A DNA stretch of 64,000 bases from Erinaceus europaeus (GCF_950295315.1 NC_080177.1:82252452-82316451); one strand, 5' to 3'; shown: positions 34,863 through 47,476, counted from the first letter of the stretch. The notes: generated from the sequence alone by a model not told the origin. Numbers and translations are program-made.

Positions 34863-34985
34863 GGGGCTAGATAGCATAATGGTTGTGCACAGAGACTCTC
34901 GTGACAGAGGCTCCAAAGTTCTAGGTTCAGTCCCCCACACCACCATAAGCCAGAGCTGAACAGTGTTCTGGTAAAAAATAAAATG
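34863..34985 (+). mobile_element. tRNA SINE (type D)
   Basis: Second forward copy directly downstream: gatagcataatggttgtgca, ctaggttcagtcccccacac, gctgaacagtgttctggtaa. Confidence 0.82.
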
Positions 34986-34989
34986 AAAA

Positions 34990-35730
34990 GTTATATGTAT
35001 TTCTAGATATCTGAATTATGTCAAGCAACATCTCTGCTGATCATCCTGTCTCCATGGTTTCCAGCTGTGCATCTTTAATCGCTATGGAAACATCCCAATA
35101 GCCTCTGCATAACCACAGAGAATAGTCAGTGGGCAGGTTACAATCCATGGGGAAACTACAGCCTAGTGGATACTGTGTCATCGCAGATGCAGACACTGAT
35201 TTTCACAACGCCGCAGAAATTGGATTAGGTGCTAAATCATTTTCTGCATCCAGTACACTGATTAATGGCATTCAGATTTGTGTTAAAATAAGCGTGTGCC
35301 CTTCCCAGATGCAAAAGTCAAGGTGAGTTCTGAGCAGAAAGTTACCGTATTCTTGGAAATTGCAAGAAAATAGGTTCAGCCCCTGCTAGGTGATGGCAGG
35401 ATAATGATTTCACTTTTGTGATAATGTCCCCTCTCTTGGACCTTTCTTGTCCCCCGTGTTTATTGAAATGTGATTATCCTGCAAGGAGATCCAGTAGAGA
35501 AATCTATCAGTTTTACCCAGGTTAGAATTCTATGACTAATATATTAAGACCTTCACAGACATTTCGGTTTCTTTGTCGTTCAATATTAACTCAGATATGG
35601 AACAAAAAAGATTCCCCCTCCCTTCCTTCTGCTGCCCCCCCACCCCCATAGTTTCCACAAATCATTGATGGAGTGAGGGCTGTGTAGGGTTCAAGATGAT
35701 GTTGGTAGGAAACTCTGGTGAGGTACCCTA
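34990..35730. other. no gene seen
   Basis: Unique sequence with no recognised exon or repeat. Confidence 0.5.
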
Positions 35731-35735
35731 GTAAT

Positions 35736-36025
35736 CTTTTTTTTTTTTTGGCAGGGGAGCACCAGGGTTATTGCTGGGGTTCTATGGCTGTGTGATTCCA
35801 CTGCTCCTGTTGGCAGGCAGACAGAGAGACAGAAGGTAAAAGAAAAAGAGGGAAATAGAGATGGAGTTTCTGTCACTGTAGTTTCTTACAATATAGCACC
35901 AGGGTGCTACCGTTCCTGACACTTTCCCATACAAGATCTCCTAGGGATGCTGAGTGCTCAAACCCAGGTCCTTACACACAGTCAAGTGTGCACTCCAGTG
36001 GGTGAATTGTCTCCTGGTCCAAATA
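35736..36025 (-). mobile_element. ERI-type SINE, long form, diverged
   Basis: Reverse copy. The left end is the complement of the extra tail module (accagggttattgctggggt), then a GA-rich body and a degraded head (acacagtcaagtgtgcactc). Confidence 0.6.
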
Positions 36026-36259
36026 AAACCCTTTCTCTGAGATGCCCCTGATTTATGCTGCAGCACTTACCTGAGTGCCATCTGCCAGTCTCCTCTCCTG
36101 ATGTGACTCCTTCAGTCTTCTGTCTCCCTTTTTTGTTCTCACACAGTGAAGTTTTACTAATAAAGCATAAGAACTGGCTTTCCCTTATCCTACTGTCTCT
36201 TGAAAATATATGTTTTAGAGCCCTCACTATGCATATTGAAAATGAACTATCATAAGTAT

Positions 36260-36905
36260 CGGGGTTTCTTTCTAGACTCTCAGTTCTGTTCCACTGGACG
36301 GTGTGTCTACTTGGGCTCCATTTCCAGGGAGTTTTAACTACAAACGCCTTATAATAAATATATATCTGACAGTGTGGTGCTTTCAGTTCTCTTCTTTTTT
36401 CTCAAGATTGTTTTGGCGATTCTAAGTGTTTTCTGTTTTCAAACAAACTTCTGTAACTTTTGTTCTATTCTCGCTTAAAAAAAAAAAGTCAATGGGGACT
36501 GCATTAAATTCATACATTGCTCAGGCTAGGATATTCCTCTCAAAATGAGGCTGATAATTCTTTTAACCCATGAGCATTAATGTCTCCTTTGTATCTTTTG
36601 CTATCTCCTTGAATAGTGACTCATAGTTTTCAGCATACTAGTGCTTCATTTCTTTTGGTAAGTTCATTCCTAGATATTTTATTGATTGTGCTGCTATAGG
36701 GAAAAAGCGCTGATTTGTGAATCTTTGCTGCTTCAGGCTTAATGTTTGCATAGGAGAATACCATGGAGTTTTGTATGCTTACTTTACACCCTGACTCATT
36801 ACTACTTTGCCTGATAATCTGCAGGATCTTTCTGCTGAAGTTTTAAGGTTTTTGTTTGTTTTTATGTATCCTATCATATCATCTGCATAGGCCCCTTAGA
36901 ACATA
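36260..36905 (-). mobile_element. old L1 ORF2, reverse
   Basis: Given-strand strings such as ttctcaagattgttttggcg, ggtaagttcattcctagata and catatcatctgcatagg are hallmarks of antisense L1 ORF2, the last being the complement of the FADD-box region. Confidence 0.75.
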
Positions 36906-36954
36906 CCTAAAATAGTCTTCCTAGTTTCTTACCACCCTAAGATCCCTCCACTGC

Positions 36955-37100
36955 AGTTTCCAGTGGAGGGAATGGGGACACGGATGTCTGGTGGTAGGAA
37001 TGATGCAGAATTACACTCCTGTTGTCTCGTAATTTTGTGAAACAATATTAAATCACCGAAACTATTAAAAATGAATTATCAAATCACTCTACTAAACAGA
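36955..37100 (+). mobile_element. L1 3' end fragment
   Basis: Short sense 3' end (gatgtctggtggtaggaatg, then tctcgtaattttgtgaaaca) with an A-rich end. Related to but diverged from the younger L1 3' UTR in this window. Confidence 0.55.
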
Positions 37101-37228
37101 TTATGGCTTTATCCCCCATTTAAACTATAACTCATAAAGACAAGGCCCTTTTGTGTTTTGTTTGCTTCTGTTGTTTCCGCCAGCAACTGCAGCGTGACTC
37201 CACTACTCTCAGAGGCCTTATGCTTTGT

Positions 37229-38160
37229 AAAATTTTTAAATTTAATTTATTTATAACAGAAACAGAAAATAGTGACAGAACATAGGATAAGAGGAGTACA
37301 ACTCCACACATTTCCAACTACCAGAGTTACATATCCCATCCCCTCCCCTGATAGTTTTCCTATTCTTTATCCCTCCAGGAGCATGGACCCAGGGTCATTG
37401 TGGGGTGCAGAAGGTGGAAGGTCTGGCTTCTGTAATTGCTTCCCCACTGAACATGGGTATTAACAGGTGGATCCACACTCCCAGCCTGTCTCTCTCTTTC
37501 CCTAGTGGGGCAGGGCTCAGGGGAGGCAGAGCTCCAAGACACATTGTTGTCTGCTCAGGGAAGTCCGGTTGGCATCATGGTAGCATCTGGAACCTGGTGA
37601 CTGAAAAAAAAATTATGAAATAAAGTAGAACAATTTTTTTAATAATCTGGAACATAAAGGCAAGAATATAGCAGATGATATTTTGGAATCTCCATTTTAG
37701 AGAAAGCTAGTAGGCCTATTTTAGGCATATTCCAAGGGGCCCATGACTTTACTAGTTTTTGCCTGTGCCTCACAGCTAACATGCAGGTGGGCTGAAGGTG
37801 TTATCTGGAGATATGGTGTCAAGGTTGGAAATAGGACCAGAAAGCTGGATCAGGGAAGAGAGTAGCTCCCAAATCTGGGAAAAGTATATAAATACCATTA
37901 ACTGTAAACCCCAGCAATATGATCTGGGTCCCATATTCACTGCAGGAGCCTGTGTAACCTCTGCACCCCTGTAGGTCTGAGCTCGCATTCTATGGTCAGG
38001 GCTAGGAACGTTCTAGGCTGCACCCATTGCTGGACTCATCTTCCTGGATTGGTAGAGGATTTTGGTCCAATCTCCCTTCAGAAAATGGGGCTGTCCCAAC
38101 TGTTGCTGAGCCACATTGAGGGAAAGGTCCTGTCGGGGTCCACAAAGGGTCCATTATATA
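37229..38160 (-). mobile_element. 5'-truncated L1 (3' UTR only), reverse
   Basis: About 930 bp of the same 3' UTR as the full-length L1 at 41.6 kb, in reverse (aggataagaggagtacaact, ccatgatttactagttt-like region, aagctggatcagggaagaga). It contains none of ORF2. Confidence 0.82.
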
Positions 38161-38189
38161 GTTCCTGATGGAACCAGTGATAGGGCATT

Positions 38190-38390
38190 ATTCTTTTGAT
38201 AGATATTCAGAGATATATAGGGAGAGAAAGTCAGACAGATAGACAGACAGAGAAGAACTGGCAGCACTGCTCCAGTTTCTGTGAAGCTTCCCTAATATAG
38301 ATGGAACCTGAGGGGTTGAACTCAGGTCCTCAGGCATGGTCACATGCGTGTTCAACTGGATTTAACAAGTATTCTACCCCCCAAACACTG
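38190..38390 (-). mobile_element. decayed ERI-type SINE
   Basis: Reverse copy: tagacagacagagaagaact, agcactgctccagtttctgt, gttgaactcaggtcctcagg. Confidence 0.6.
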
Positions 38391-38420
38391 CCGTTTTAAC
38401 TAGTTTATATTTTAAATGTA

Positions 38421-38706
38421 GGGAGGCAGGTGGTGGCATAGCAGGTTAAGTGAACGTGGTGCAGAGCACAAGGACCAGAGGAAGGATCCCGGTTCAAGCC
38501 CCCAGCACCCCACCTGCAGGGGAGTCACCTCACAGGCGGTGAAGCAGGTCTGTAGGTGTCTGTCTTTCTCTCCCCCTCTCTGTCTTCCCCTCCTCTCTCC
38601 ATTTCTCTCTGTCCTATCCAACACCATGGACATCAACAACAATAATAACTGCAATAATAAAACAAGGGCAACAAAAGGAAATAAATATTTTTAAAAAAAT
38701 TTTTAA
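38421..38706 (+). mobile_element. ERI-type SINE subtype B with 10-bp TSD
   Basis: Forward copy bounded by tttaaatgta at 38411-38420 and 38707-38716. Close to consensus. Confidence 0.92.
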
Positions 38707-39009
38707 TTTAAATGTAATCTAACACTTTCATACACACACGGATTCTTTCCAAGTGTTTTCTTGCTTTTTCTGAATATCCACCGGGAGTGTTCTCTGCCAA
38801 TAGTAAATCATTTTAGGAAACCACTTACCACCAGTGCCTGTTGTCCCAACTCCAAGGCAGGACAGTTAGAGCACTGTTGGAATCTTCACAGCCTCTTAGC
38901 CCTGCCGTACTTCCTGGCTACTGGCTCTCCTCAGGCATTCATTTTTTTTTGCAGGTCAGAATACACCTTCTGAGCTCGTAAAAGTATTTATCTGAGAATC
39001 TTTGTTCTT

Positions 39010-40050
39010 CAGTTCTTCTTCTTCTAGCGTTTGCCCTTCTTCCATAGCCAGTCAACAGCGTCAGGTTGAGCCTGATGTCAAGTTTCGAGACCTCCTTTGA
39101 ATCTGGAGAGGTGGCAGTCGTTGACTATGTGGGTCATAGTCTGTCTGGAGCAGCAGGGGCAGTTCGGGTCGTCTCTGGCTCCCCAGCGATGGAACATAGC
39201 GGCGCACCGGCCATGGCCTGTTCGATAGCGATTGAGGAGGGCCCAGTCATAACGTGCCAGGTCAGAGCCGGGTTGACGCTCGCAGGGGTCTGTGATGAGG
39301 TGTTTGTTCTTTACCTCAGCTGACTGCCAGCTCTGTTTCCAAGAGTCTGGAACAGAGAAGTTCAGTGTAGGCGTAGGGGACCAGACTGGGTGACGAGACG
39401 TCAAGCGTTGGACAGGGTGGGCGAAGATCTCCGCGTATATTGGCAGGTCCGGTCAAGCGTAGACGTGGGAAATGAACTTAGATGATGCCGCATCCCGACG
39501 AATATCTGGCGGGGCGATGTTGCTGAGAACTGGCAGCCATGGAACCGGGGTGGAACGGATGGTTCCAGAAATGATCCTCATGGAGGAATATAGTTTGGAA
39601 TCGACCAAGTGGACATGGGGGCTACGGAACCATACTGGGGCACAGTATTCTGCAGTGGAATAGCATAATGCCAGAGAGGATGATCGTAGTGTGGAAGCGC
39701 TCGCGCCCCATGAGGAGCTGGCCAGTCTGGCAATGATGTGATTCCTCGTGCCCACCTTTGCTGCAGTTTTTATGAGATGTTCGTGAAATGACAGAGTGCG
39801 ATCGAGAGTAACACCAAGATAGACTGGCTGGGCTTCATGCCGGATTCTCGTGTCGCCAAGCTGCACATTAAGCTCACGCGAGGCCGAGGCGTGGTGTAGA
39901 TGGAAAACAGATGATACCGTTTTTTGCAGTGCTGGGGATTAGTCGCCATTTTTTACAGTAATCAGATCTCAGAGACATGTCTTTCGTGAGTGTTTCCTCA
40001 TGAGTGTTCTTCAGTGATACTGTAGAATGTGCCCAGTCTGACTTCCAAAT
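39010..40050 (-). pseudogene. non-L1 reverse transcriptase fragment, jockey/CR1-like non-LTR element
   Basis: The reverse strand encodes the C-terminal part of a non-LTR reverse transcriptase polyprotein, downstream of the catalytic FADD/YADD box, which is missing. In order: SDYCKKWRLIPSTAK (about 40000-39950); a one-base slip in an A run near 39932; FHLHHASASRELNV (about 39900-39863); YLGVTLDRTLSFHEHL (39821-39774); LCYSTAEYCAPVW (39668-39630); NIAPPDIRR (about 39510); one in-frame TGA at 39455-39453; LLNRYRTGHGRC (from 39236); and a Cys/His cluster CPCC...HIVNDCH (about 39165-39110). The frame runs on to a short (GAA)n tail near 39011-39035. The motif set resembles jockey/CR1/I-group elements of invertebrates and is unlike L1 or BovB/RTE. 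GC and CpG content are far above the flanks. It is 5'-truncated and non-functional, and I cannot fix its clade. Confidence 0.82.
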
Positions 40051-40217
40051 GAGCAAAAACACAAAGACAAACCAATCCATATCATGAGGAAAAACTGGTA
40101 TTTCATTATAAACTGAAGTCACTCTCCTTTCTATGAGTTAAGATGAATATTTTTTCTATCATTTTTACCACTTACCAAGCCCACTTAAACATCACGCACA
40201 TATCTAGTTCAGAGCAT

Positions 40218-40305
40218 CGGGGGTCGAGCGGTGTCGCACACGTCACTACGCACAGAGAATGTAGTGCGAGGCCCTGCTCCCCACCTGAGCTAAGGCAAGA
40301 TAATA
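40218..40305 (+). mobile_element. short SINE fragment
   Basis: Forward fragment with gggggtcgagcggtgtcgca and gaggccctgctccccacctg, resembling an ERI head with deletions. Confidence 0.45.
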
Positions 40306-40654
40306 ATAAGCTCTTTTTTTTCCTTGTCTCCTTTTTATTTTATTTTAGAATATTGCTCCTGGCTAAAAAAATAAACTACCTATAAAAGACATGGGGTCAC
40401 CTTAAATGAATAACACTAAGCAAAGAGAAAAACCTATTCGTTTTTAATTCTGACTACATGACCTAGAAAAGTAAAAAAAACTATGGTGACAAAAAAATGG
40501 TCAATTTTTGCCAGAGAGGGGGTGGGGGGGGCGTATATCTAGGAAGAAGCTAGAAAAGCTCTAGACCATATATTTTTGTGATAATGCATTATAATATTTT
40601 AGATAAATATGAGCATATATATATATATATACACATATATATACACACACTGAT

Positions 40655-40800
40655 TCAAGGAGCAGTTTTAACCATTTATCAGAAACACTACTCAGCTCTG
40701 ACTTATGGTGATGCCTGGCTTCAACCTAGGACCTCTGCAGCCTTAGACATGAATCTTTTGCATGATAACAGAACCATGACACTATCTGCCTGATTCATCA
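40655..40800 (-). mobile_element. tRNA SINE (type D)
   Basis: Reverse copy: actactcagctctgacttat, ttcaacctaggacctctg (B-box complement), ataacagaaccatgacacta. A short (AT)n run precedes it at 40615-40640. Confidence 0.65.
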
Positions 40801-41007
40801 CAATCCAAGACAGTCAAATGTAGAGAACCAAGAGCTAACCAAGATGCAATTATGCCGCCCGAGAAATAGTCCTGGTGAGGAATGTCGAATGGAGGAAGGA
40901 AGAGATTCATGGGTGGAAGCAGAAGCATGTTTGACTCTGTTCTTTTATCTCAATTCTGTTGTAAATCTGAAACTTCTTTGGAAAAAATGTAAAAAATATG
41001 TCTGTTG

Positions 41008-41165
41008 GGGCCAGACGGGTAGGTCTGGTGAGCACACATATTACAGTGCATAGGGACCTGGGTTCAAGTCTCAAAAGTGGTGAAGCAGGGCTGATGTGTG
41101 TTGCTGTCTGATCTTCCCTCTCATTCTCTCTTGAACTCTATCCATAAATAAAGTAGTTATCCAAA
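41008..41165 (+). mobile_element. partial ERI-type SINE subtype A
   Basis: Forward copy lacking the segment between the B box and the body (gggttcaagtctcaaaagtg), ending ctctatccataaataaagta. Confidence 0.7.
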
Positions 41166-41169
41166 AATG

Positions 41170-41578
41170 TGTGGTAAAAGATAGATTGGTTTATATTCAT
41201 TCTAATTTATTCCAGTCCTCTCCTTTTGTAACGGTAGAAAATTGGGGCTGGGGGAGGGAGGGTGTATACAAATGATCTCTCACTTTTCTTGAAGGTCTCT
41301 GAGTATGACAATGTAGCTCCTTGAAATTTACATTCAGCTTCAGGATTTTAATGTCATTATTTTAAATATGACTTGAAGTTTGTCCAGCTTTTTATTTTTT
41401 GTCTTTTAATGAGCATACTGGGCTCTTCTAACTTTCTTTACCCACTCAAGAATTAACATTTATAAACACATTAAAACAAAAAAAATTGCACTCCCACAGA
41501 AACACCATTTCTGTTTTTTTTTTTTATCTATTTATAAAAATTCAAGAATCAATCTGATGTATTTTTTTCCTTCATCCA
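41170..41578. other. no gene seen
   Basis: Unique AT-rich sequence immediately before the full-length L1 insertion. Confidence 0.5.
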
Positions 41579-41596
41579 AAAAGAATGCATTTTATG

Positions 41597-42843
41597 GGGG
41601 GGGGGGGAGGTTGGGGGTGGAGCCAAGATGGTGACTTGCAAGTGTCAGCTGGCATGAGCTCCAACAAACATCAGCTTGTGACCTGGGATTCTCTGGAGAG
41701 GGTAGGACACTGGGACAGCAGCAGGAGGATGAATAAGGGGTCCTACAGGTGAGACCACACTTGGGTTAGAAAACAGAGGCAAGGGGATAGAGAAAGGAAA
41801 TCTTTAGATTCTTTCTGAAGCTCACCGCTCCCCGCCACCCCAGAACTAGCCCCCAGGGGCAGGACAGCCATTCCTAGCAAGCTCCCACAGAACTATTTTC
41901 TTTACTAAGATTCCTGGCTCACCAGGGGTGCTTTTCCTTCTTGTTTTTCTTCTCTTTTTTTTTTTTCCTAAGTGGCTGGAGCTCTGTTTGAGTGACAAAA
42001 TACCTGACCATTCAGAGTCTTACCCCTGCCTGGGAAAGAGTACCTGGAGGTTCTTTTTTTTGGATACTTTTTACAATTGGCTGTCTTTGCTCAGGCTGCC
42101 TATAGCCAATTTGGTGCTGTACAAGCTACAGACTGACAGGTTTTTTTTTTTTACTCTATTCTATTTTATTACTACTATTATTATATGTGACTGTCCCTTT
42201 GTCCCTCCTTCAGGTTGACCAAATTTAACTGTTGTTGTTTTCTCCTCCCCTGCCAGTTGACTGGGTGTCCTCCTATCCAGTGTGAGGGGAACTTATTTCT
42301 CTCTACCCCTTCCCTCACTCTCCTTTCTCCCTCCTCCCAGCTAATTAAAAAAAAAAAAAAAAAAACTCTTTACTTTCACCTCTTTTTGTTGTTGTTGTTC
42401 TTGTATTCTTTCCTTCCTTCCTCCTTCTTTTGCTTTCCTTCCTTCCTCCTTCTTTTGCTTTCACTGATACTCATTTGTGAATTATTTGGGGGAAGAAAGC
42501 TGACTCATAGTGGACTCTCTCTCTGTGTCTCTCGTATCTACTTCCCTTTCTCCTCTTACTAGCCCTAGAATTTACAGTGGATAGTTGATCTGCATAATTG
42601 TCTATTCTGGATTTCCCTTTTTTCCTTTCTCTTTCTTTTTCCTTTGGAATTAGGTGCTATTTTTTCTTGGACTGGAGGTGTTCTTTGGCTAACTGGTATT
42701 GGTTGAACTGCATCAATCCTTGCTTAAGTTACTATTTCTGAGGATGGGTGACTACATTTGTCATATAGCATGGCTTGTACTCAAAACACAACATCTGAAG
42801 AACAACAGAAAAGAAAAATAAAAAACACATCAATAAAAAGAAA
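41597..42843 (+). promoter_or_regulatory. L1 5' UTR / internal promoter region
   Basis: About 1.25 kb from the 5' G run to the ORF1 start. It contains agccaagatggtgacttg near the start, which resembles the 5' end of other mammalian L1s, then pyrimidine-rich sequence and an A run at 42347-42365. No tandem monomers are seen. Promoter activity is assumed from the family, not shown. Confidence 0.6.
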
Positions 42844-43796
42844 ATGGTTAAATCAAGAGCAAATAAAACTGCTACCACAATGAATCAAGACAGGAACCCG
42901 GAAGAAACTCGAAACCAGTCAGAAGTAACCATAGATAATAAAAGTATGCAAGCAATAATAAACCTAATAATCACAGAAATGAAGACAACTATGAAGGAAA
43001 GGGCTATCAGAATTAGGGAAACAACAGATGAGACCCTCAAGGAAAACACACACTACCTCTAGGTAATTAGAGAATTGAAAGCTGGAATAGCTGAACTAAA
43101 AGGTCAATTAGCAGAACAAGCTAATACTACAACTGAACTGAAGAAAGAAGCTGAGGGAAGGGAAAGCAGACTAACAGAAGCAGAAAACAGAATTAGCTAG
43201 ACAGAGGATGAGCTAGAGAAAACAAAGAAAGAGGTAAAAGAGATTAAAAAGAGATTGACAGACTCTGAAAGCAACAATAGAGACAAATGGGTTGATCTCA
43301 AAAGAAGTAACATTCGTATAATTGGCCTTCCAGAGGAAGAGAGGAAGGGGAAGCAAACATTCTAGAGGAAATAATACAAGAAAACTTCCCAGACCTAAAC
43401 AACAGAAAGGACATTAAGATTCAAGAGGCTCAGAGAGTCCCAAACAAAATCAACCCAGACCTGAAGACACCAAGACACATCATAGTTACAATGAAGAGAA
43501 GTAAGGATAAATAAAGGATACTAAAGGCTGCAAGAGAAAAACAAAAAGTCACATACAGGGGAAAACCCATAAGACTATCAGCAGACTTTTCCACTCATAC
43601 TCTAAGCGCCAGAAGAGAATGGCAAGATATCTATCGAGCCCTGAATGAAAAAGGGTTTCAACTATGGATAATATATCCTGCTAGACTTTCATTCAAACTA
43701 GATGGAAGCATCACAACCTTCTAGGACAGACAACAGTTAAATGAGGCAACCATTACGAAGCCTGCCCTGAAAGAAGTTCTAAAAGTTCTCTTATAA
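42844..43796 (+). pseudogene. L1 ORF1 (RNA-binding protein), disrupted
   Basis: Starts at ATG 42844 and can be followed to a TAA at 43794. L1 ORF1 encodes a coiled-coil, RRM-bearing nucleic-acid chaperone that packages L1 RNA. The N-terminal part is rich in K/E/T. A coiled-coil-like stretch (gaattgaaagctggaatagc onward) and the C-terminal region (aagaagttctaaaagttctc) are visible. In-frame stops (for example at 43060-43062 and 43198-43200) and at least one frameshift inactivate it. Confidence 0.82.
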
Positions 43797-43855
43797 ACAA
43801 GAACATCACCATAAATACATGCCATATATCAGAGCAAATAAAACATTGTAGAATA

Positions 43856-46800
43856 ATGGCACTAGGATACATTCAATCCGTAATATCAATAAATGTCAAT
43901 GGCTTAAATTCACCCATTAAAAGGCACAGAATAGAAAGATGGATCATAAAACACATCCAACCATATGCTGCTTGCAAGAATCCCATCTGACCCAACAAGA
44001 CAAACAGAGCCTTAAACTGAAGGGATAGAAAACTCTCCGACAGGCTAATGGACCACATAAAAAGGCAGGAACAGCCATTGTCATCTCTGACACAATAGAC
44101 TTTAAATTAAATAAAGTAATAAAAGATAGGCAAGGCCATCACATAATTATTATAGGATCAATCAACCAAGACGATTTAACAATCATTAACATCTATGCAC
44201 CCAATGAGGGACCATATAAATACATCAAGCACCTACTGGAAGAACTACAAAAATTCATCAATAGTAATACAGTAATAGTGGGAGACTTCAACACCCCACT
44301 CTCACACTTAGACAGATCAACGAAGCAGAGAATCAACAAAGAAACGAGAATTAAATGAAGAAATGAACAGACTAGACCTCTTGGACATTTTCAGAGTTCT
44401 ACACCTCAAAAAACTGGAATACACATTCTTTTCAAATCCACAGAGCACATACTCAAGGATAGACCACATGTTAGGCCACAAAGACAGCATTAACAAATTC
44501 AAGAGCATTGAAATCATCCCAAGTATCATCTCAGACCACAGTGGAGTGCAGCTGACATTTAACAACAAACAGAAAATTACTAAAAGTCACAGAATTTGGA
44601 AACTCAACAACATGCTGCTTAAGAACTGCTGGGTCAGAGAGACACTCAAGCAAGAAATCCAAATGTTCCCAGAAACAAATGAAAATGAAGACACAAGCTA
44701 TCAAAATATTTGGGACACAGCTAAAGCAGTACTGAGAGGGAAATACATAGCCATACAGTCACACATTAGATTACAAGAAAAAGCCCAAATAGACTACCTT
44801 ACTGAATGCCTTAAGGACTTAGAGGAAGAGGAACAATGGAACCCTAAAGCAACCAGAAGGATGGAAATCACTAAAATTAGAGCAGAAATAAACAGCCTCG
44901 AAAATAAGAGAACCATACAAAAGATCAATGAAGCCAAATGTTGGTTCTTTGAAAAATTAAACAAGATTGACAAACCCCTATCCAGACTCACTAAAAAAAG
45001 GGGGGGAGAAGATTCAAATAATTATAATTGTAAATGATAGAGGAGATATTACAACTGAAATCACAGAAATGCAGAAATTCCTGCAAAACTTTTATGAAGA
45101 AGTATATGCTACCAAGCTAGAGAATCTCGAAGAAATGGAAGAATTCCTAGAATCATACACCCTTCCAAAACTGAACCAAGAAGAACTACAAAACCTACAT
45201 GCACCAATCACAGACAAAGAAATCGAAACAGTTATTAAGAAATTTCCCAACAACAAACATCCTGGACCAGATGGCTTCACAAAAGAATCCTACAAAATCT
45301 TCAGGAAATAGCTAATACCTATACTTCAAAAGCCCTTCCACAAGATAGAAGAAACAGGAACACTCCCTTCCACCTTCTATGAAGCCAACATCACCCTGAC
45401 ACCAAAAGCAGATAGGGACACAACAAAAAAGGAAAGCTACAGAACAATATCGCTGATGAACATAGATGCCAAAATATTAGACAAGATCCTGGCCAACCGG
45501 ATATAGCAGTATATCAAAAAGATTGTTCATCCTGACCAAATGGGATTTATCCCAGGAATGCAAGACTGGTTCAGCATCCGTAAGTCAATCAATGTCATTC
45601 ACTACATCAATAAAAGCAAAACCAAAAACCACATGATTATCTTAATAGATGAAGAGAAAGCCTTTGACAAGATCCAACACCCATTCATGCTCAAAACTCT
45701 ACAAAAAATGGGAATAGATGGGAAATTCCTCAAGATAGTAGAGTCTATATATAGCAAACCTACAGCCAACATCATACTCAATGGACAGAAGCTGAAAGCA
45801 TTCCCCCTCAGATCTGGGACTAGACAAGGCTGTCCATTATCACCATTACTTTCCAACATAGTATTGGAAGTTCTTGCCATAAAGAAATCATAGGAATACA
45901 GATAGGAAGGGAAGAAGTCAAGCTCTCACTATTTGCAGATGATATGATAGTATACATAGAAAAACCTAAAGAATCCAGCAGAAAATTACTGGAAGTTATT
46001 AGGCAATATAGCAAGGTATCAGGCTACAAAATCAGTGTACAAAAATCAGTGGCATTTCTTTATGCAAACACTAAATCTGAAGAAGAAGACATCCAGAAAT
46101 CACTCCCATTTACTGTTTCAGCAAAATCAATCAAATACCTAGGAATAAAGCTGACCAAAGAAGTGAAAGACTTGTATACTGAACACTGTGAGTCGCAATT
46201 CAAGGAAATAGAAACTGATACCAAGAAATGGAAAGACATCCCATGCTCATAGATTGGAAGAATAAATATCATCAAAATGAATATTCTCCCCAGGGCCATG
46301 TACAAATTTAAGGCGATACCCATTAACGTTCCACCAAGCTTTTTTAAGAGAATAAAACAAAAACTACAATCATTTCTGGAAGCATAAAACACCTAGAATT
46401 GCCAAAACAATCTTGAGGAAGAGAAACATAAATGGAGGCATCACATTCCCATATCTCAAACTATATTATAAGGTCATCATCATCAAAACAGCCTGGTACT
46501 AGAACAAAAATAGGCACATAAACCAGCGGAACAGAACTGAAAGCCCAGAACTAAACCCCCACATCTATGGACATCTAATCTTTGATAAGGGGGCCCAATG
46601 TATTAAATGGAGGAAGGAGGCTCTCTTCAATAAATGGTGCTGGGAAAACTTGGTTGAAACATGCAGAAGAATGAAACTGAACTACCTTATCTCACCAGAC
46701 ACAAAATTCAACTCCAGATGGATCAAGGACCTGGATGATAGACCAGAAACTATCAAATACTTAGAGGAAAACATTGGTGCAACACTTTTCCACCTAAACC

Positions 46801-47476
46801 TAAAGGACATCTTTGATGAAAGAAACCCAACTGCAAGGAAGACTAAAGCAGAAACAAATCAATGGGACTATATCAAATTGAAAAGCTTCTGCACAGGCAA
46901 AGTAACTATCACATAAACAAAGAGACCCCTCACAGAATGGGAGAAGATCTTCACATCCCAGACATCAGACGAGAGCGCGGCAAACTTAGCAACAAAAGAG
47001 CAAATGACCCCATCCAAAAATGGGCAGAGGATAAGAACAGAACATTTACTTCAGAGGAGATCCAAAGGCTAACAAGCATATGAAAAATTGTTCCAGGTTG
47101 CTGATTGTTAGAGAAATGTAAGTAAAGACCACATTGAGATACTCCCTTACCCCTGTGAGAATGGCATACATCAAAAAGAACAGTAGCAACAAATGCTGGA
47201 GAGGCTGTGGGGACAGAGTTACAGTTCTGCACTGCTGGTGGGAATGTAAGCTGGTCCAGGCTCTGGGGAGAGCAGTCTGGTGAACTCTCACAAGGCTAGA
47301 CATGAAACTTCCATATGACCCAGTAATCCCTCTTCCAGGGATATACCCCAAAGACTCCATAATACCTAATCAAAAAGAAATGTGTACACTTATGTTTATA
47401 GCAGGACAATTTGTAATAGCTAAAACCTGGAAGCAATCCAGGTGCTCAACTACAGTTGAGTGGCTGAGAAAGCTGT

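Noticed and set aside
39066..39323. 85-codon + strand frame
   Set aside because: Opposite-strand shadow of the reverse transcriptase fragment, kept open by its GC-rich codons.
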